From: Glandiceps talaboti
Taxonomy: Eukaryota > Hemichordata > Enteropneusta > Spengelidae
Length of the DNA: 50,000 bases
Reading direction: 5' to 3'
NCBI RefSeq assembly: GCF_964340395.1
Contig: NC_135566.1
Coordinates: forward strand, 19,781,297-19,831,296
Below, one piece after another: positions 1 to 16,183 of this stretch. Made by a program: the position numbers and the translations under genes. Under the pieces are notes generated by a model. It did not search any database and had not been told where the DNA came from. It worked only from the letters and a program-made list of their open reading frames with translations. The stretch's first letter is position 1. Every line of letters begins with the position of its first letter.

Positions 1-799
1 TATGCTGTGACTTTGACTAGGTTTGAGTAACACAGCGTGTTTTCATTTACACTAAAAGGTTCAACCCGGGGTCTCCCATGTGGCCTAACTTAGGGTAAAA
101 GAAACATTTAACAAAATCAACATAATTTGAATCGGATGTACTCAATTCGTTTTATTGATTGCTAGTGGCGATAGATGCTCATCATACTGTTTACTCAGAA
201 ATCAAAGGATGGAGTGTGTACTAGTTCCTAGGGTACGTGTGAAAGAGAGTACGAGTCCCCAGGGTATATGCACTACATGTCTCCACACATCATCATCAAC
301 CAAATGGTAGAGCAAATCTGAAACACAAGCTGACTCAAGTCCAAACTTTGGAAACTTATAAACATCACACGTGCCGGGCACTCACTTTGTGTACCTAATC
401 GTACACAAAGTGAGTACAAAACGCAGGTACAGGCAATATACAGACTAGGCCAAGCCAGGCCAGGTCAAGCAAGACCAGACCAAGTCAGATATCGACTGAA
501 TTTTTTTCGATTTACATTTAGATCCAAAGATGCGTCATTTACATTTGGTAGATTTTCGAACAGAAGACAATAATTGTGTGGCAATATTGAAAACAAAGAT
601 AACTGGTGGCGAATTGCTAAGAGAAAATAACCTGACAACTAATCGAAAATCAACACCAAATATGATGGTGGATTTGGATCTGAATGTGAATCCCCCACAA
701 AATATTTAGTCGATACCTGGCCCGTATCTTCGTTTTATACTGACCGGGCTTATGTTGACATTTTAAAAGAACATAGTCCAGATATGTATGTTTTTGTGA
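1..799. other. Unannotated flank
   Basis: AT-rich sequence with no convincing coding frame. A short imperfect repeat of GGCCAAGCCAGGCCAGGTCAA type occurs near 448-485, and TACACAAAGTGAGTAC echoes GGGCACTCACTTTGTGTACC near 377-418 as a small inverted repeat. Confidence 0.5.
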
Positions 800-1131
800 A
801 GATTGGGTATTTATTTTGGATTTTGGATTTATAAAACAATTTTATCATAGCTTCACACTTGAAAAACCAATGTGAAACAACATATGTCAAGTCTTTGTTT
901 GTAACTCAATAAATTTCAGTAAAAGATTAAAAATAAATATGTACAATGTTTGTTATTGTACGTACAATAAATTTTTCACACATCTTTCAGCATTTTGCAA
1001 TGTATTGAGTTACAAACACAGACTTGGTATATATTTTTTCACATTCATTTTTCAAGTAGGAAGCCATGATAAAGTAATTTTTGTCCAAATAAATACCAAA
1101 TCCTCTTTTTGGAATCCAATATGGCGGCTGA
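800..1131. mobile_element. Dispersed fold-back repeat, first copy
   Basis: The left half (TTTATAAAACAATTTTATCA, GTCTTTGTTTGTAACTCAAT) is matched in inverted order by the right half (ATTGAGTTACAAACACAGAC, GGAAGCCATGATAAAG). Related sequence lies at about 37295-37620 in intron 5. No coding capacity. The ends are approximate. Confidence 0.7.
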
Positions 1132-1368
1132 TTAGCTGTGTTAACTCTATGGGAAAACAGAAAATAAGATGGCAGAACCCCAAACTCCTTTTGTTATTTT
1201 AGAAGTACCAGAAGCATGCAAGCTTCTTTATTACAAAGTTTGGAGACATTTAAAAGATTTCCCTTAAAATCCATCCTTTCGGTGGGTTCTACCTTAACCA
1301 AAACCATTCGAATTCATATTTTTTTGTTTGTACTAAGATATTGTCATTTGTATCAGGATCAATCAGAT

Positions 1369-1534
1369 TGAAATGTGATGTTGTGAAAAGCGGCTAGGTG
1401 TCTTTATTTACTTCTATTTCCATCATGTTGTGACATTTGTTTTGTTCTGGGTGATCGGATGACGGAACAAAACAAAACGATGGAAATAGAGGCTAATAAA
1501 GACATCTAGCCGCTTTCACAACATCAGATTTCAT
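1369..1534. mobile_element. Inverted-repeat (hairpin) element
   Basis: Arms of about 70-75 bp: GATGTTGTGAAAAGCGGCTA and TGTCTTTATT on the left, AATAAAGACATCTAGCCGC and TTTCACAACATC on the right. The inner part pairs TTTGTTTTGTTC with GAACAAAACAAAA. It is MITE-like, but no flanking duplication is obvious. Confidence 0.75.
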
Positions 1535-2162
1535 GATTGTAGGGAGACCTACATGTGTACACCTGTCAACACAACCAAGTGGACCGAAACACTGAGATGT
1601 GATACTCGTTTGAAGGCTCGGGTCGACGTAAAGACATCAGAAAAGTTTTATGTGAGTATCAATTTAGATCTTTAAAAAACAGTGAACTGTGTGACTTTAA
1701 TATTTAGGAGACATTGAAAGATATCGCGTGAGATTTTATGGGAAGGTCAAAGTTCACACTGAAAATTCTATAGTATGGTCTCCAAATTACAATTGTAGCA
1801 TGCGAATATTCACAAAACCTATCATTTACTTCTTCAGCACATTCCCACTAAACTGAGTTATTCAAAACATCAAATAAAGAGAAATCATTTTCAACTCGGA
1901 ATATTTGGTAAACGTCTCATGTTTTTGGCCTTGAGAGAAATTGATCAGAACGGTCACCATCGAGGGGGTAAGGCGAACATGTGAACAATTTGTACATTAT
2001 AATACTAACAACTGCGTAGAAGTGCTCTTTGACACATCAACATCTATCAAACTCCAATTTCAACAAGATTTACAACTTAACTCAGACGGGTTAACTGACA
2101 CTAAATAAACATGATGATACAAATTGTAACATATTTTCAGTTATTGTTAATTTAGAGCTAGC

Positions 2163-2460
2163 CTACCTAGCCTGTAGACTTGAGAACGACCATCGCTACA
2201 CTATTCCGGTGTCCTACTAACTGTAGCCTACATGTAGACTTGAGAACGACCATCGCTACACTATTCCGGTGTCCTACTAACTATAGCCTACCTGTAGACT
2301 GAGAACGATCGCGAGCATCGCTATGTATAAATCTATCCTAACTGATATTTTTGAATTTTCGCTCCCCTTAATTCAAGCGTAAATTCAAAAAATAAAAAAT
2401 GTCAGTTAGGATAGCGGAATAGTGTAAGTAGTGATAGTCGACAAGTAGGCTAAATTATAA
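2163..2460. mobile_element. Inverted-repeat element with tandemly duplicated left arm
   Basis: A 60-bp block (GTAGACTTGAGAACGACC then ATCGCTACACTATTCCGG) occurs twice, with a third partial copy. CTATCCTAACTGA at 2333-2346 is then inverted as TCAGTTAGGATAG at about 2402-2414, and CACTATTCCG reappears inverted as CGGAATAGTG. The outer ends GCCTAC and GTAGGC are also inverted. Confidence 0.65.
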
Positions 2461-2528
2461 CGGGTTATGGCTGAGAATTCTGATCATTTATCGACATTGT
2501 GTTGATTTTCTGAAGTACATCGTACGGA

Positions 2529-3307
2529 TAAGGGAGCCGTCAGTATTTACAAGGCGAGGGCTGATTGAATTAGGGGTCACTTTTTACAAAAATCTGCTTT
2601 TAGGGGAGGGTAACATTTTACGCTGACTCATTTATTGCATAACATTGCTTTGTTTTGTGTTTTTTATCAACAAGCATCGCTGCCACCAGTTCCAAATCCA
2701 TTGCTACCATTCGGATAGTGTACGGTTAGGGTTAGGGTTGGGTGCTGACAATATCAGCCTATATCAATCAAATTGCTGCTGACAAAAAATGCAATGCATT
2801 AATTGTCAGTTGTGGTGTGAGGAGAGGAATGGGTCTCACAGGTATAAAACGGGAACAGTTCGGTCAGATACTGCGGATAATGTGTGAAGATCATGATCTC
2901 GGTCCCAACAATGTGGGGAATGTGCACGTACCATTCTAATCGTTGGGAGTTAGGGCCTTCAGCTCAGCCAATGAGCTCCACACACACACATGTAATTATT
3001 AATATAGTGCCTTCACACACATCCACATGACGGTAGTTGTGGGATATAAATAATGCCTTTAAAATTTTCAACATTGGTGGCAGCGGTGAGATTAAATCCT
3101 TACCAGTGATTCTGGGACTTGTGTCCTTTTACATCTCTGACTGCATTTTAACCAACATTTTGAACAACTTAACGGGGGGGGGTGATGTTTTTGAGAAACA
3201 CAGTTGAAGGAGAGTCATTTTTAACACGACGGAATTTTGAGAGAGTCACATTTTACGCTACAGCCCGAGCATGATCCCCCCCCTTGTAATTACTGAAAGC
3301 TCCCTAA
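2529..3307. mobile_element. Non-autonomous element with terminal inverted repeats, about 780 bp
   Basis: The left end TAAGGGAGCCGTCAGTATTT, followed by ACAAGGCGAGGG, is inverted at the right end as CCCCTTGTAATTACTG then AAAGCTCCCTA. ACATTTTACGCT occurs inside both ends in the same orientation. CGCTGCCACCA (about 2679) and TGGTGGCAGCG (about 3076) form an inner inverted pair. No long open frame. Confidence 0.6.
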
Positions 3308-5040
3308 GTCACATTTTCAAACCTTGACCGTCACATGTTCCATATGCATACGCTATTTTCGATCGATATGAATTTATCAATATTTAAAGACCGCGGTTTT
3401 CCCAGATACACTCATTAGTGTTATCTTATTAATGAAGCCATCCGAATTGCAAGGGATAACTGGTCTGGACCAACATTTACTCCAAGGCAAGCTTAAGAAG
3501 AAATAGATTCAGATTGAGATGAAAGCTTTATAAACAACACTGGCATGATCCAAACAATGCAGATAATATTCAATGCTTATGACACAGCTGATTAAAAAAC
3601 ACTAATGCGAGAACCTAGGATTGGATCATGGGCCCTTAAAAGATTATAATTTATTGTCAATTGACGTCTGAAAGAAATTGGAGGTTCCATCCGAATACAG
3701 CTTTCAACTCGAGAATTTTGTAAATAACAACGTAACCTAAACTCCTGGATGTTAACAAAGATAGCCGGTGTAAGGCGAACTCGTAAAGTGTAGGGTATGC
3801 CTCACATCAAGTACTTACTTATAAAACTTGCATTGATACAAAACAGTGGCAGATATATCTCAACGTTGTATCCGAGTACTATAGAAATAATGTTAATAAA
3901 TGGGCTAGGTTCCTATCAAAATAAACCCACATACCAAAACAATTAATACTGTACTTAAAAAATCTACTAAAAACCATATATCACAGGACACAATCCATGG
4001 GTCAAGACATAAATACAAAACGTCTGCCAAGACTCGACTGATTAATTGTTACCTATGATAGAACTGATGGCAATTTAAAGAAATGGCATCTTTGAGCGCC
4101 TGTCTTGGTAAGGCAACCTAAAAGAAAAAAATGTGAAATTGTGCCTTCTTTAATTTATTAATACAGTACTACATTTAGGGGTAAGATGAGTACTTTGTAC
4201 ATGACGACGGAGACTGAGCTGGAAATAGTTCGAGACAGATGAGTTTAAATAAGCTTCGTGCTCCATATATTGTTGTTAGTCGTTTACTGTATGTTTGATG
4301 GGACAAGGTCTACTTCGGAGTGATACTGGAGCACGTTAGAAGTAAATGGATCTGGAGCGTGGCACTGCAGATTTGACCTTACATGACCTTCCCTGCCTCT
4401 GTCGACGTATACTAGATGCCTTCTCTAATCATTCCTCACATGTTTAACGAGATTTGTGAACGTAAATAGCCTCGAGGGTAGACAAAACTTTAAGTTCCCA
4501 GAGTTGGCAGCCACGGTATTGCAATTGAGCTTAAGAGCGTAGCAGAACAATGTCAATGGGGATTTGCTCCGAACGAATGGATTCGATCCTTCGAGTGTAA
4601 GTTATTTTATCAGGAGTGCCGAGGCTTAACTTTCCGCACAGTAGCAGAGAACGTATAGCATCTGGCATTGTTGACCACATCTTGATGCTTTTTAAGTGGA
4701 AGGTGAGGAACTTTACTAATAATTCCAAGTAGATAGTCAAGTGTTTCCTTTTCCCACGCATGTGCTTAATATTTTTTAAAGAATTGCTTCAAATGCAAAG
4801 GAGAATCTAAATCGATGGTTTTGAATATTTTTATTCGGTCGTATGGAGCAAATGTCATACATTACGATGCTGACTATTATGCTAGATTTGATAGCAAGCG
4901 GTGGGTTATTGTAATAAAAATAGCAGTTATTCAGGAATAGTCAGATGATAATTAGATATTAATGTAGTTACAGAAGGGTACAACAAATGAAACTGGTATT
5001 TAATACAAGAGGTAAAAGGTGGAGAAAGAGAAAAAAATGC
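3308..5040. other. No feature recognised
   Basis: AT-rich unique sequence. The short open frames here show no family resemblance, splice context or codon pattern that I would trust. Confidence 0.5.
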
Positions 5041-5079
<39 letters not shown>

Positions 5080-5097
5080 CTGTCAGACAGACAGACA
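5041..5097. repeat. (ACAG)n microsatellite
   Basis: About 39 bp perfect, then a CTGT interruption and three to four further units. Confidence 0.97.
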
Positions 5098-5589
5098 TCT
5101 TCAATGGCAAGCTTAAGTGTTAATTTGTACGTCTGATATCGATACTCCCGAAACAAGTGATATTGTACTCCACAACTACATTAAATAATAGTTGAAAGCA
5201 TTGCTAACTACACTACAGCACAAGACGCAGAAAGTTTTAACAGCCTCTGCTGTGACCTAAATGCTCAACGCAAGATATAAAGTTACTCAATAATTTGTTT
5301 TATTGACCTATAGCCTGTCGTTATGTACTTTTGTAATATCAATTATGGGAGTGTGACGGAAATCTGTCACACTGTTTAACCATCACTATCAACCATCACT
5401 TGTTTTTGTAATACAAATCCTCTGAGAAACTAAGTTTCATAGCGTTACGAGTTTGAATATGTTATGTTATACGACATTACATAGCCAAGAGTTTAAACTT
5501 TATTCTAAAGGTATGTAGTGGATAGGAATTGGAATAGTACGTGGTTTTCAGTCCAACTGAACTGTGGTTCTTTAGGACGTGTTGAAATG

Positions 5590-5591
5590 TG

Positions 5592-5659
<68 letters not shown>

Positions 5660-5711
5660 CTGTGTGTCTGTGTGTCTGTGTGTGTGTCTGTCTGTCTGTC
5701 TGTCTGTCTGT
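5590..5711. repeat. (TG)n-(TATG)n-(TCTG)n compound microsatellite
   Basis: About 42 bp of TG, then TGTATG units, then TCTG units. Both strands read through as artificial open frames. Confidence 0.97.
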
Positions 5712-8700
5712 AAACGACTTAAAGTAAAAAAACATCAGATGGAGTGCCTTTGTACTTGGTGAGACAAATGGCATTTCGATGGAAAAATTTTCAAATGAAA
5801 ATGATCATATTACAGATGTTTGGTTTGAGCCAACATGTCATTTTGGTAAAACTAATATCAACTCAAAAACTACTGGTGGGGGTGTTCTAAGGGATGTTTA
5901 GATGAATTGTTCATGACTTTCCAATGACAATCCAATCAGTGGTATGCAAATTAGGTCTAAAATTTTCTTTTTTAAATAAAAAATCTTGAATTCAGATAAG
6001 GCTGAAAGTTGATGGAAATGTTTCGGGAAATGTGTAGATAAAGAATTATTCATGAAGCTTCGAAGTACAATCATAACATGACAATTAAACAAACGCGCAA
6101 TTACTCAGTCATATTCACATAACTAACAATAATGACGCGTTTCGACAGGCTGAGACAGACGCAATCCAAAACAATAGCACAGCCGCGAAAACCTAGTTTT
6201 CAGCTAAGATACACTCTTTGTCATAAAAGTTTAGCATTTGACGTTTTATGATACAATTTACTCAGAACACATCAAAAGATGCGTTAATCGGAGGCGACTT
6301 CTTCAAAGCATCCTGCTTTACACACTGTTACAATTTCGTGTGGTGTCTAAGACACACAAACTTCTGGTCTGTTGAGCAGAGTAAATTGTTGACATTAACT
6401 CTCAAATGCTGAGCATTTATGAACATCACAAAATGCCGCTTTCCAGACGTGGAAGAGAGCGCTCGAGCAGTCAGTAGATAGTGTTTTCGGTGACCATCCC
6501 GCTTTCCACTGATATTTCTCGTGTCTCCTTTTTAACCCCTCTCTCGTTGTGTCTTTTCGTACAGTACGTACGTCCAGTGTCTACATCAAATTTTAAAAAG
6601 TGGTATATGATACGCTCAAACTTCAATGATTCTTCATCCAAATTAGATGGTACTCTGTCGTATACGTAGTCCTGCTTGCATACAGATTAAGTCGTCCCTT
6701 CCTTGAGCGAAACGCCTGCACCGTCTGCAAGTAGGACTACCGTGATAGTGACTCTTGTTGCCATCAGTTTAATTGTACCCACAGTAGGGTGACGTTTCTG
6801 ATGACTTCCATAATCTCAGTGCAGATTGTCTCGTATCTTGATGTACAGGATGATTAGATCAACATAACTAAGGCACCACTATCACCCAGTTGTGTAATCT
6901 ACAACATTGAATAACACTTAATTTTAGTTTGTGTTTATCACGCTGAGTATACGAAATACTTGGTTTCCGCAATAGTAAGCTGAAGTTACGTATTAATAGC
7001 AATGCTTTGTTGAGGTGAACCAGTAATCAAATACTGAAATACTGGAAGTCCCAAACTGTCACGAAGATGGAAGTCTTATCATAGACTAAACCAGTCTAAC
7101 TGTTAGGGTAATCAACCCAAATAGCCATCGATAGTTTAATGTCAACATGTCATAATGATGGTTTTCGTTTGTTTCTGTTCTATCTTGTCAAAAGTGATCT
7201 CACCAGTCACGTGACCACATATTTGACCACCGACTTGTATCCATTCTCTCTATTTCAACATTTCATTAAATTATTTCACTACTTGTCAGTCAATATTATT
7301 TTATCAATCGTTTTAATTTATTATACGTTGTCATGCATTAACTATGTAATCCGTCTTCGTTGTGAAATATATGTGACTAATGTAGAAGGAATTTCCTCTG
7401 CATTCTAACTCTCTGCTCCAGGAGACAACATCAACTGTACTATACTTTATGATAACTTTATCTCGTCATATGTTTCAAATTTAGTTTCCTTTCTTTTCTG
7501 TTTCTATACGCTGTCATTCTTCGTTTGCTTCTTTCCCTTTCGTTTGTATTTCTCGCCTGAGAAACTTTCCTTTTGGATTTGATTCATTTGCATTCTGGTG
7601 TTTTTTGGTGCTTTTTTTTGGAGTTTTGGTCTGCAGCACACCATGTCATGTCATGTCATGTCATGTCAGCTAGGTAAGGCTAAAAGCCTATACGTTGTTG
7701 AGTCAAAGGTCAATCAAGTTCAACTCAGTTCATGTTACTTATGATGAGTAGAGTTAGAAATCTATAGCTGCATAGTTTTTCAAATGTTTCTCAGTTTGTG
7801 TCTAGATCTAAACTGTACTTGAAAGACTTTGGAATTTGTGATGTGACAAAAGAGGCAGGCAAACTATAATGTGATGATGACGTGGTAACAAAGTGAGCAC
7901 ATTTAGATTGATAACATCCACACTTTAGTGGATGACCTCTTGATCTTGTAACACTGGATGAATCGAGTTGAAATAGATGACAATTTGCATTGTATTTTCC
8001 ATTGAGTATATTTCCATACATCAGTCCAACCCCTGTACTTGCTCTGCTATATCATCATAGGGGCCTACTATGAATATCCTGGTGTACAAGATGGTCTTCA
8101 GCGTCCATGATCCCTAATTTAGCAAGTACCTCCGTAGCTTTTCCTATCACACTTTCAATTAAAGGGAACGCTACTCCATGAAATAAAGGCATTTTCATAA
8201 CATATGAGTTCTGGAGAATCAAACAGAAATTGTATTTTCATGCTTATTCCCCTCAGTTTAAAACATCTCTCATGAATATTCATTGTAAAAAACATGAAAA
8301 TATTATTTCTGCTGACTCCGCATGCAACAATGCAATGGACCATAGCAAAGATACCCTATAAAGGCACAAGATTAACTTGATGTTTCTCTGAAATCGCAAG
8401 TATTAATTGTAGATGATACAAAATCCTGAAATGACTCTCCAAACCCATAGTTTAGAAAAATGTCTTTATTTCCTGGAGTGGTGTTTCCCTTTAAAGTTGG
8501 TATACAGATTAAATCATAATGAATCATCTCAATATTATGCAAAATCATAATAACTAGACAACTAATAAGATAGCTAAACGCACGCTCCCGCACACAAACA
8601 TAGGATTATTGTATAAAACCATATTGAAATTTATAATATACCTAGTGATAATGCTGTGCCATGATTCGCTAGAATCAGTCACGTGATAGGAAAATAGAAT

Positions 8701-8836
8701 GACTATTTCCCTAGGGAAATAGTTCCATCAACTTTTACATGGATACGTGACCACCACACGTTCACAGCAGGTCAAAATGGCAGCTTCTGACGATGTCGTC
8801 TGCTACTGCGAGTTCACAGCATGAGGTATATTATAA
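5712..8836. other. No gene recognised; small repeats only
   Basis: AT-rich sequence. A (CATGT)n tract of about five units lies at 7642-7668. A perfect 22-bp palindrome, ACTATTTCCCTAGGGAAATAGT, lies at 8702-8723. The open frames are short and unlike any family I know. Confidence 0.5.
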
Positions 8837-9024
8837 AACACATATTGCCTGGCCTATATTCGGGCTATAGCACCCGTTCATTACCCCCTCGTGACTATGA
8901 GTTACCAGAATCACATGCTATTTCGGCCTTTGGCCTCGGGAAATAGCATGTCATTCCGGTAACTCACAGTCCCTCGGGTGTAATAAACGGGTGCTATAGC
9001 CCTCAAGGCCAGGCAATATGTGTT
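8837..9024. mobile_element. 188-bp palindromic (fold-back) element
   Basis: Arms of about 90 bp: ACACATATTGCCTGGCC, GGGCTATAGCACCCGTT and ACATGCTATTTC on the left are mirrored by GAAATAGCATGT, AACGGGTGCTATAGCCC and GGCCAGGCAATATGTGT on the right. The centre is GGCCTTTGGCCTCGG. No coding capacity and no clear target duplication. Confidence 0.8.
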
Positions 9025-9334
9025 CAATATAAAACGACTGTGCGCATGACCCGTGTTTCCTTTGGACTCAATGCGTTCAGTATGTGTTGTATTAAAGGGT
9101 CGGGTGCAAGCTGAATACCATCAAGTTGTGGGAGTACTATAGTAATTTAATACATTGCAAGGTATCTGAACCTGTAGTATTCAACCATTCTCGAAACCCA
9201 GAACTGTTTATATTTCTTCATCAATGTGACGATAACAGCAGTTACAGCTATTTTATATTTCTTCCGCGACAGAGCGGTCTTGGACGGTGCCGTAAAAGAG
9301 GCTGTGGTTTACGTCGATGTATTCTATCTTACAG

Positions 9335-9508
9335 GAGTATTTTTCACCATCACGTATTATTAGCAGAACTGAAATAAGATATTCAGGCAGAACAATTCAA
9401 CGATTAGATGACTTAATAAACGTTCACGTTGATGAAATCCCTATCATAACATCAAATGTGCTAACAAAGCCAGAAAACGACATTAATGCCATCGAAGGCA
9501 TGTATTGA
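9335..9508 (+). CDS. Possible terminal exon or ORF fragment of unknown gene
   Basis: An acceptor-like TTCTATCTTACAG ends at 9334. It is followed by 57 open codons of mixed, non-repetitive composition (EYFSPSRIISRTEIRY at the start, TKPENDINAIEGMY at the end) and a TGA stop. The reading looks more protein-like than neighbouring frames, but I recognise no family and find no upstream partner exon. It could be a chance frame or a decayed element fragment. Confidence 0.15.
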   Translation, partial: EYFSPSRIISRTEIRYSGRTIQRLDDLINVHVDEIPIITSNVLTKPENDINAIEGMY

Positions 9509-9687
9509 CAGAAACCCTATGCTAGTATCTTCATCCAAGTGAAATGAAAACTCATAAATGTATAATATCAAAGATATGAGCAAGATTTGAAATGTTATCT
9601 TTCTTGTCCTCTTCTTGACTTATGGATCAAGTAGTTACCGCGATTCTAATTTGTCGACGGCTGGTCCAACGTGCGGCAATTGCTTAT

Positions 9688-10783
9688 ACTACATTACATA
9701 CTAGTACATTGTACTACATTACATACATTACTATACTACATTACATACTAGTACTACATTACATACATTACTATACTACATTACATACTAGTACTACATT
9801 ACATACATTACTATACTACATTACATACTAGTACTACATTACATACATTACTATACTACATTACACACTAGTACTACATTACATACATTACTATACTACA
9901 TTACATATTAGTACTACATTACATATATTACTATACTACATTACATACTAGTACTATATTACATACATTACTATACTACATTACATACTAGTACTACATT
10001 ACATACATTACTATACTACATTACATATTAGTACTACATTACATACATTACTATACTACATTACATACTAGTACTATATTACATACATTACTATACTACA
10101 TTACATACTAGTACTACATTACATACATTACTATACTACATTACATATTAGTACTACATTACATACATTACTATACTACATTACATACTAGTACTACATT
10201 ACATACATTACTATACTACATTACATACTAGTACTACATTACATACATTACTATATACTACATTACACACATTACTATACTACATTACATATTAGTACTA
10301 CATTACATACATTACTATACTACATTACATACTAGTACTATATTACATACATTACTATACTACATTACATACTAGTACTACATTACATACATTACTATAC
10401 TACATTACATACTAGTACTACATTACATACATTACTATACTACATAACATACATTACTATACTACATTGCATGCTAGTACTACATTACATACTAGTACTA
10501 CATTACATACATTACTATACTACATTACATACTAGTACTACATTACATACTAGTACTATATTACATACATTACTATACTACATTACATACTAGTACTACA
10601 TTACATTACTATACTACATTACATACTAGTACTACATTACATTACTATACTACATTACATACTAGTACTACATTACATACTAGTACTACATTACATACTA
10701 GTACTACATTACATACTAGTACTACATTACAAACTAGTACTACATTACATACTAGTACTACATTACATACTAGTACTCGCTAC
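9688..10783. repeat. 40-bp minisatellite (ACTACATTACATAC family)
   Basis: The unit is ACTACATTACATACTAGT plus ACTACATTACATACATTACTAT. It gives clean 40-bp periodicity for most of 1.1 kb and degrades near 10440-10780 to arrays of the 18-bp half alone. The palindrome ACTAGT recurs once per unit. Confidence 0.97.
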
Positions 10784-10789
10784 ATTAAA

Positions 10790-14079
<3,290 letters not shown>

Positions 14080-14084
<5 letters not shown>

Positions 14085-15940
14085 ATGATATAGACACTTT
14101 TATACTGTATATACTACAACATCACCCGCTCAATTTGTTAATCTTTGAATCACATCGAATCATATATAGATGACTTAGCATAGTGTATGCACTAATGGTA
14201 TTAATGCTACGAATGAGCGACTTTTAACCAATCATTTTGTATTGTGTTGTTGTCAAAGTTAATTTGAAAACCATTCTCTTAACACCTGCGCATGGCTGAG
14301 CGACCTTAACATGAAAGTCAAGGGCGGGAATTTGAAACCAGTGTCCTTAAAAACGTATCGGATACAGTAAACAATATAATTGCAAGGGGGGGGGGGGGGT
14401 TGTTGAAGTTCAATGCCACAATATTATGATACCTTATCAACATTATTAGCACGAAGTACCTATACCATATGACCATGCATGTGACTATGTGGGGTAATCT
14501 ACGTCGACGAGTAATATGTCTAAGAATATGCAAACCTAAAGACGGTGATATTAAAGAGGAAGACACCAAAATTTGTAATTAATGTATTGATTTTACCGAA
14601 TCATTCTGCTGAAACACCCGTCATTAGGCACCGATTAGGCCGCACACTGGCGGATTTCTATAACCCGGTCAATGGAAGCAATTCGTAATTATGCAATATG
14701 AGTAATTTACGTCATTCAACCACGTGACGTACATCATAGTTTCATACTACAAACCTTCTTATCTTCTTTGAGTAAAACAACTAATAATATAAAAATGATG
14801 ATTTCCACTACATCGAGATAAAAAAAACAGTTAATTTTGACTTGTTTTTATTGAAGGAGTGAAATCAACTGAGCTCATATTTATAAAGTATGTCACATCG
14901 GATTACATTCATATCGCAGTCGACTCAAGTTCCGTTACAAAGTTGATCACAAACTGTCATATGAAACAACAAACACTGGCTCTATTCAAGTTAAAAACAA
15001 ACAAACACACAAACAAACAAACACACAAACAAACAAACAAACAAACAATAAAAATAATAAAGTATAATAATTCCCGTTAACTGAACTTAACACGCGCGCG
15101 AATCCCTTTTCTGTGCCTGTGGTGGTGGTGGTGGTGGTTTGTGGCGGCGGAGGTGTGGTTGTACAACGGTCGTAGTACATGTACTTGTTTTAGTCTAAAT
15201 GGTTTTGATTGGGGTGTACATGTAGATGCTGATTTTGATTGGTTAGGGGGCTCTCTACGTATACTTTTTGTTCTATTCTGAGCAATAGCGAAATATTTTT
15301 GAATCACTGAGGTCATGGTATGAGTCAAAAAATGAACTCAGTTTCCAATAAACAGTATGAAAAAAATAAAGCTTATAATGGAATCGACAAGTATTCAAAT
15401 TGTAATGAATTATTCATGTTCCTGGGCCACTATGGTTTCCTCCATCATTTAATTAGTAGCCATGTGAATGTTTCTCTCTTATCGGAAGAAGTGAAACTGA
15501 ATAATACGTGATATATGGCAAACCGTAATGACTAACAATTCTTTAAGACCAATCTATCGTAATGGAAGGAGAGCAATCATACATCAATAACAGCATTACT
15601 TTAGTAAATCTAAACAGACGTCTCGCAACAGGTGACTTCGTACAACGTTTATCGGTAGAATAAGGTCGAGGCTATATTACACATGCCAAATAACTACACA
15701 TACATTAATGAAAATCTATTGGAAATAATAGCAGATAATAGCAGCCAAGTTCAAGAACGAAGTAATAAACCTACTTTTAAACTGTTACAATGATTACTTG
15801 AAAGAATTTAATCACTCTGAGCGTAAATTTTGTGAACATTTTGAGCAGTGAAATATTACGAATACATTTCAATTTGCTTTATCAAGCTATCAACTTATGA
15901 TGTGTATGTTAAGATATTTCATGTAATAACTAAATCACTT
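14080..15940. other. No gene recognised; short simple repeats
   Basis: Contains a G-run at 14386-14399, an (AAAC)n tract at about 14994-15049 and a (GGT)n tract at about 15121-15138. Otherwise unique AT-rich DNA. Confidence 0.5.
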
Positions 15941-15961
15941 ATACATACATACATACATACA

Positions 15962-15995
<34 letters not shown>

Positions 15996-16108
15996 CATAT
16001 ATATACACACATGCATTCATGCATACATACATACATACATACATACATACATACATACATACATACATACATACATACATACATACAAGCAAACACACAC
16101 ACACATCC

Positions 16109-16183
<75 letters not shown>

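Noticed and set aside
58-80. tRNA-like GGTTCAACCCGGGG
   Set aside because: No acceptor stem, D-arm or anticodon arm could be arranged around it.
2723-2740. Telomere-like GGTTAGGGTTAGGGTT
   Set aside because: Only about two and a half units, inside a mobile-element-like region; too short for an interstitial telomere claim.
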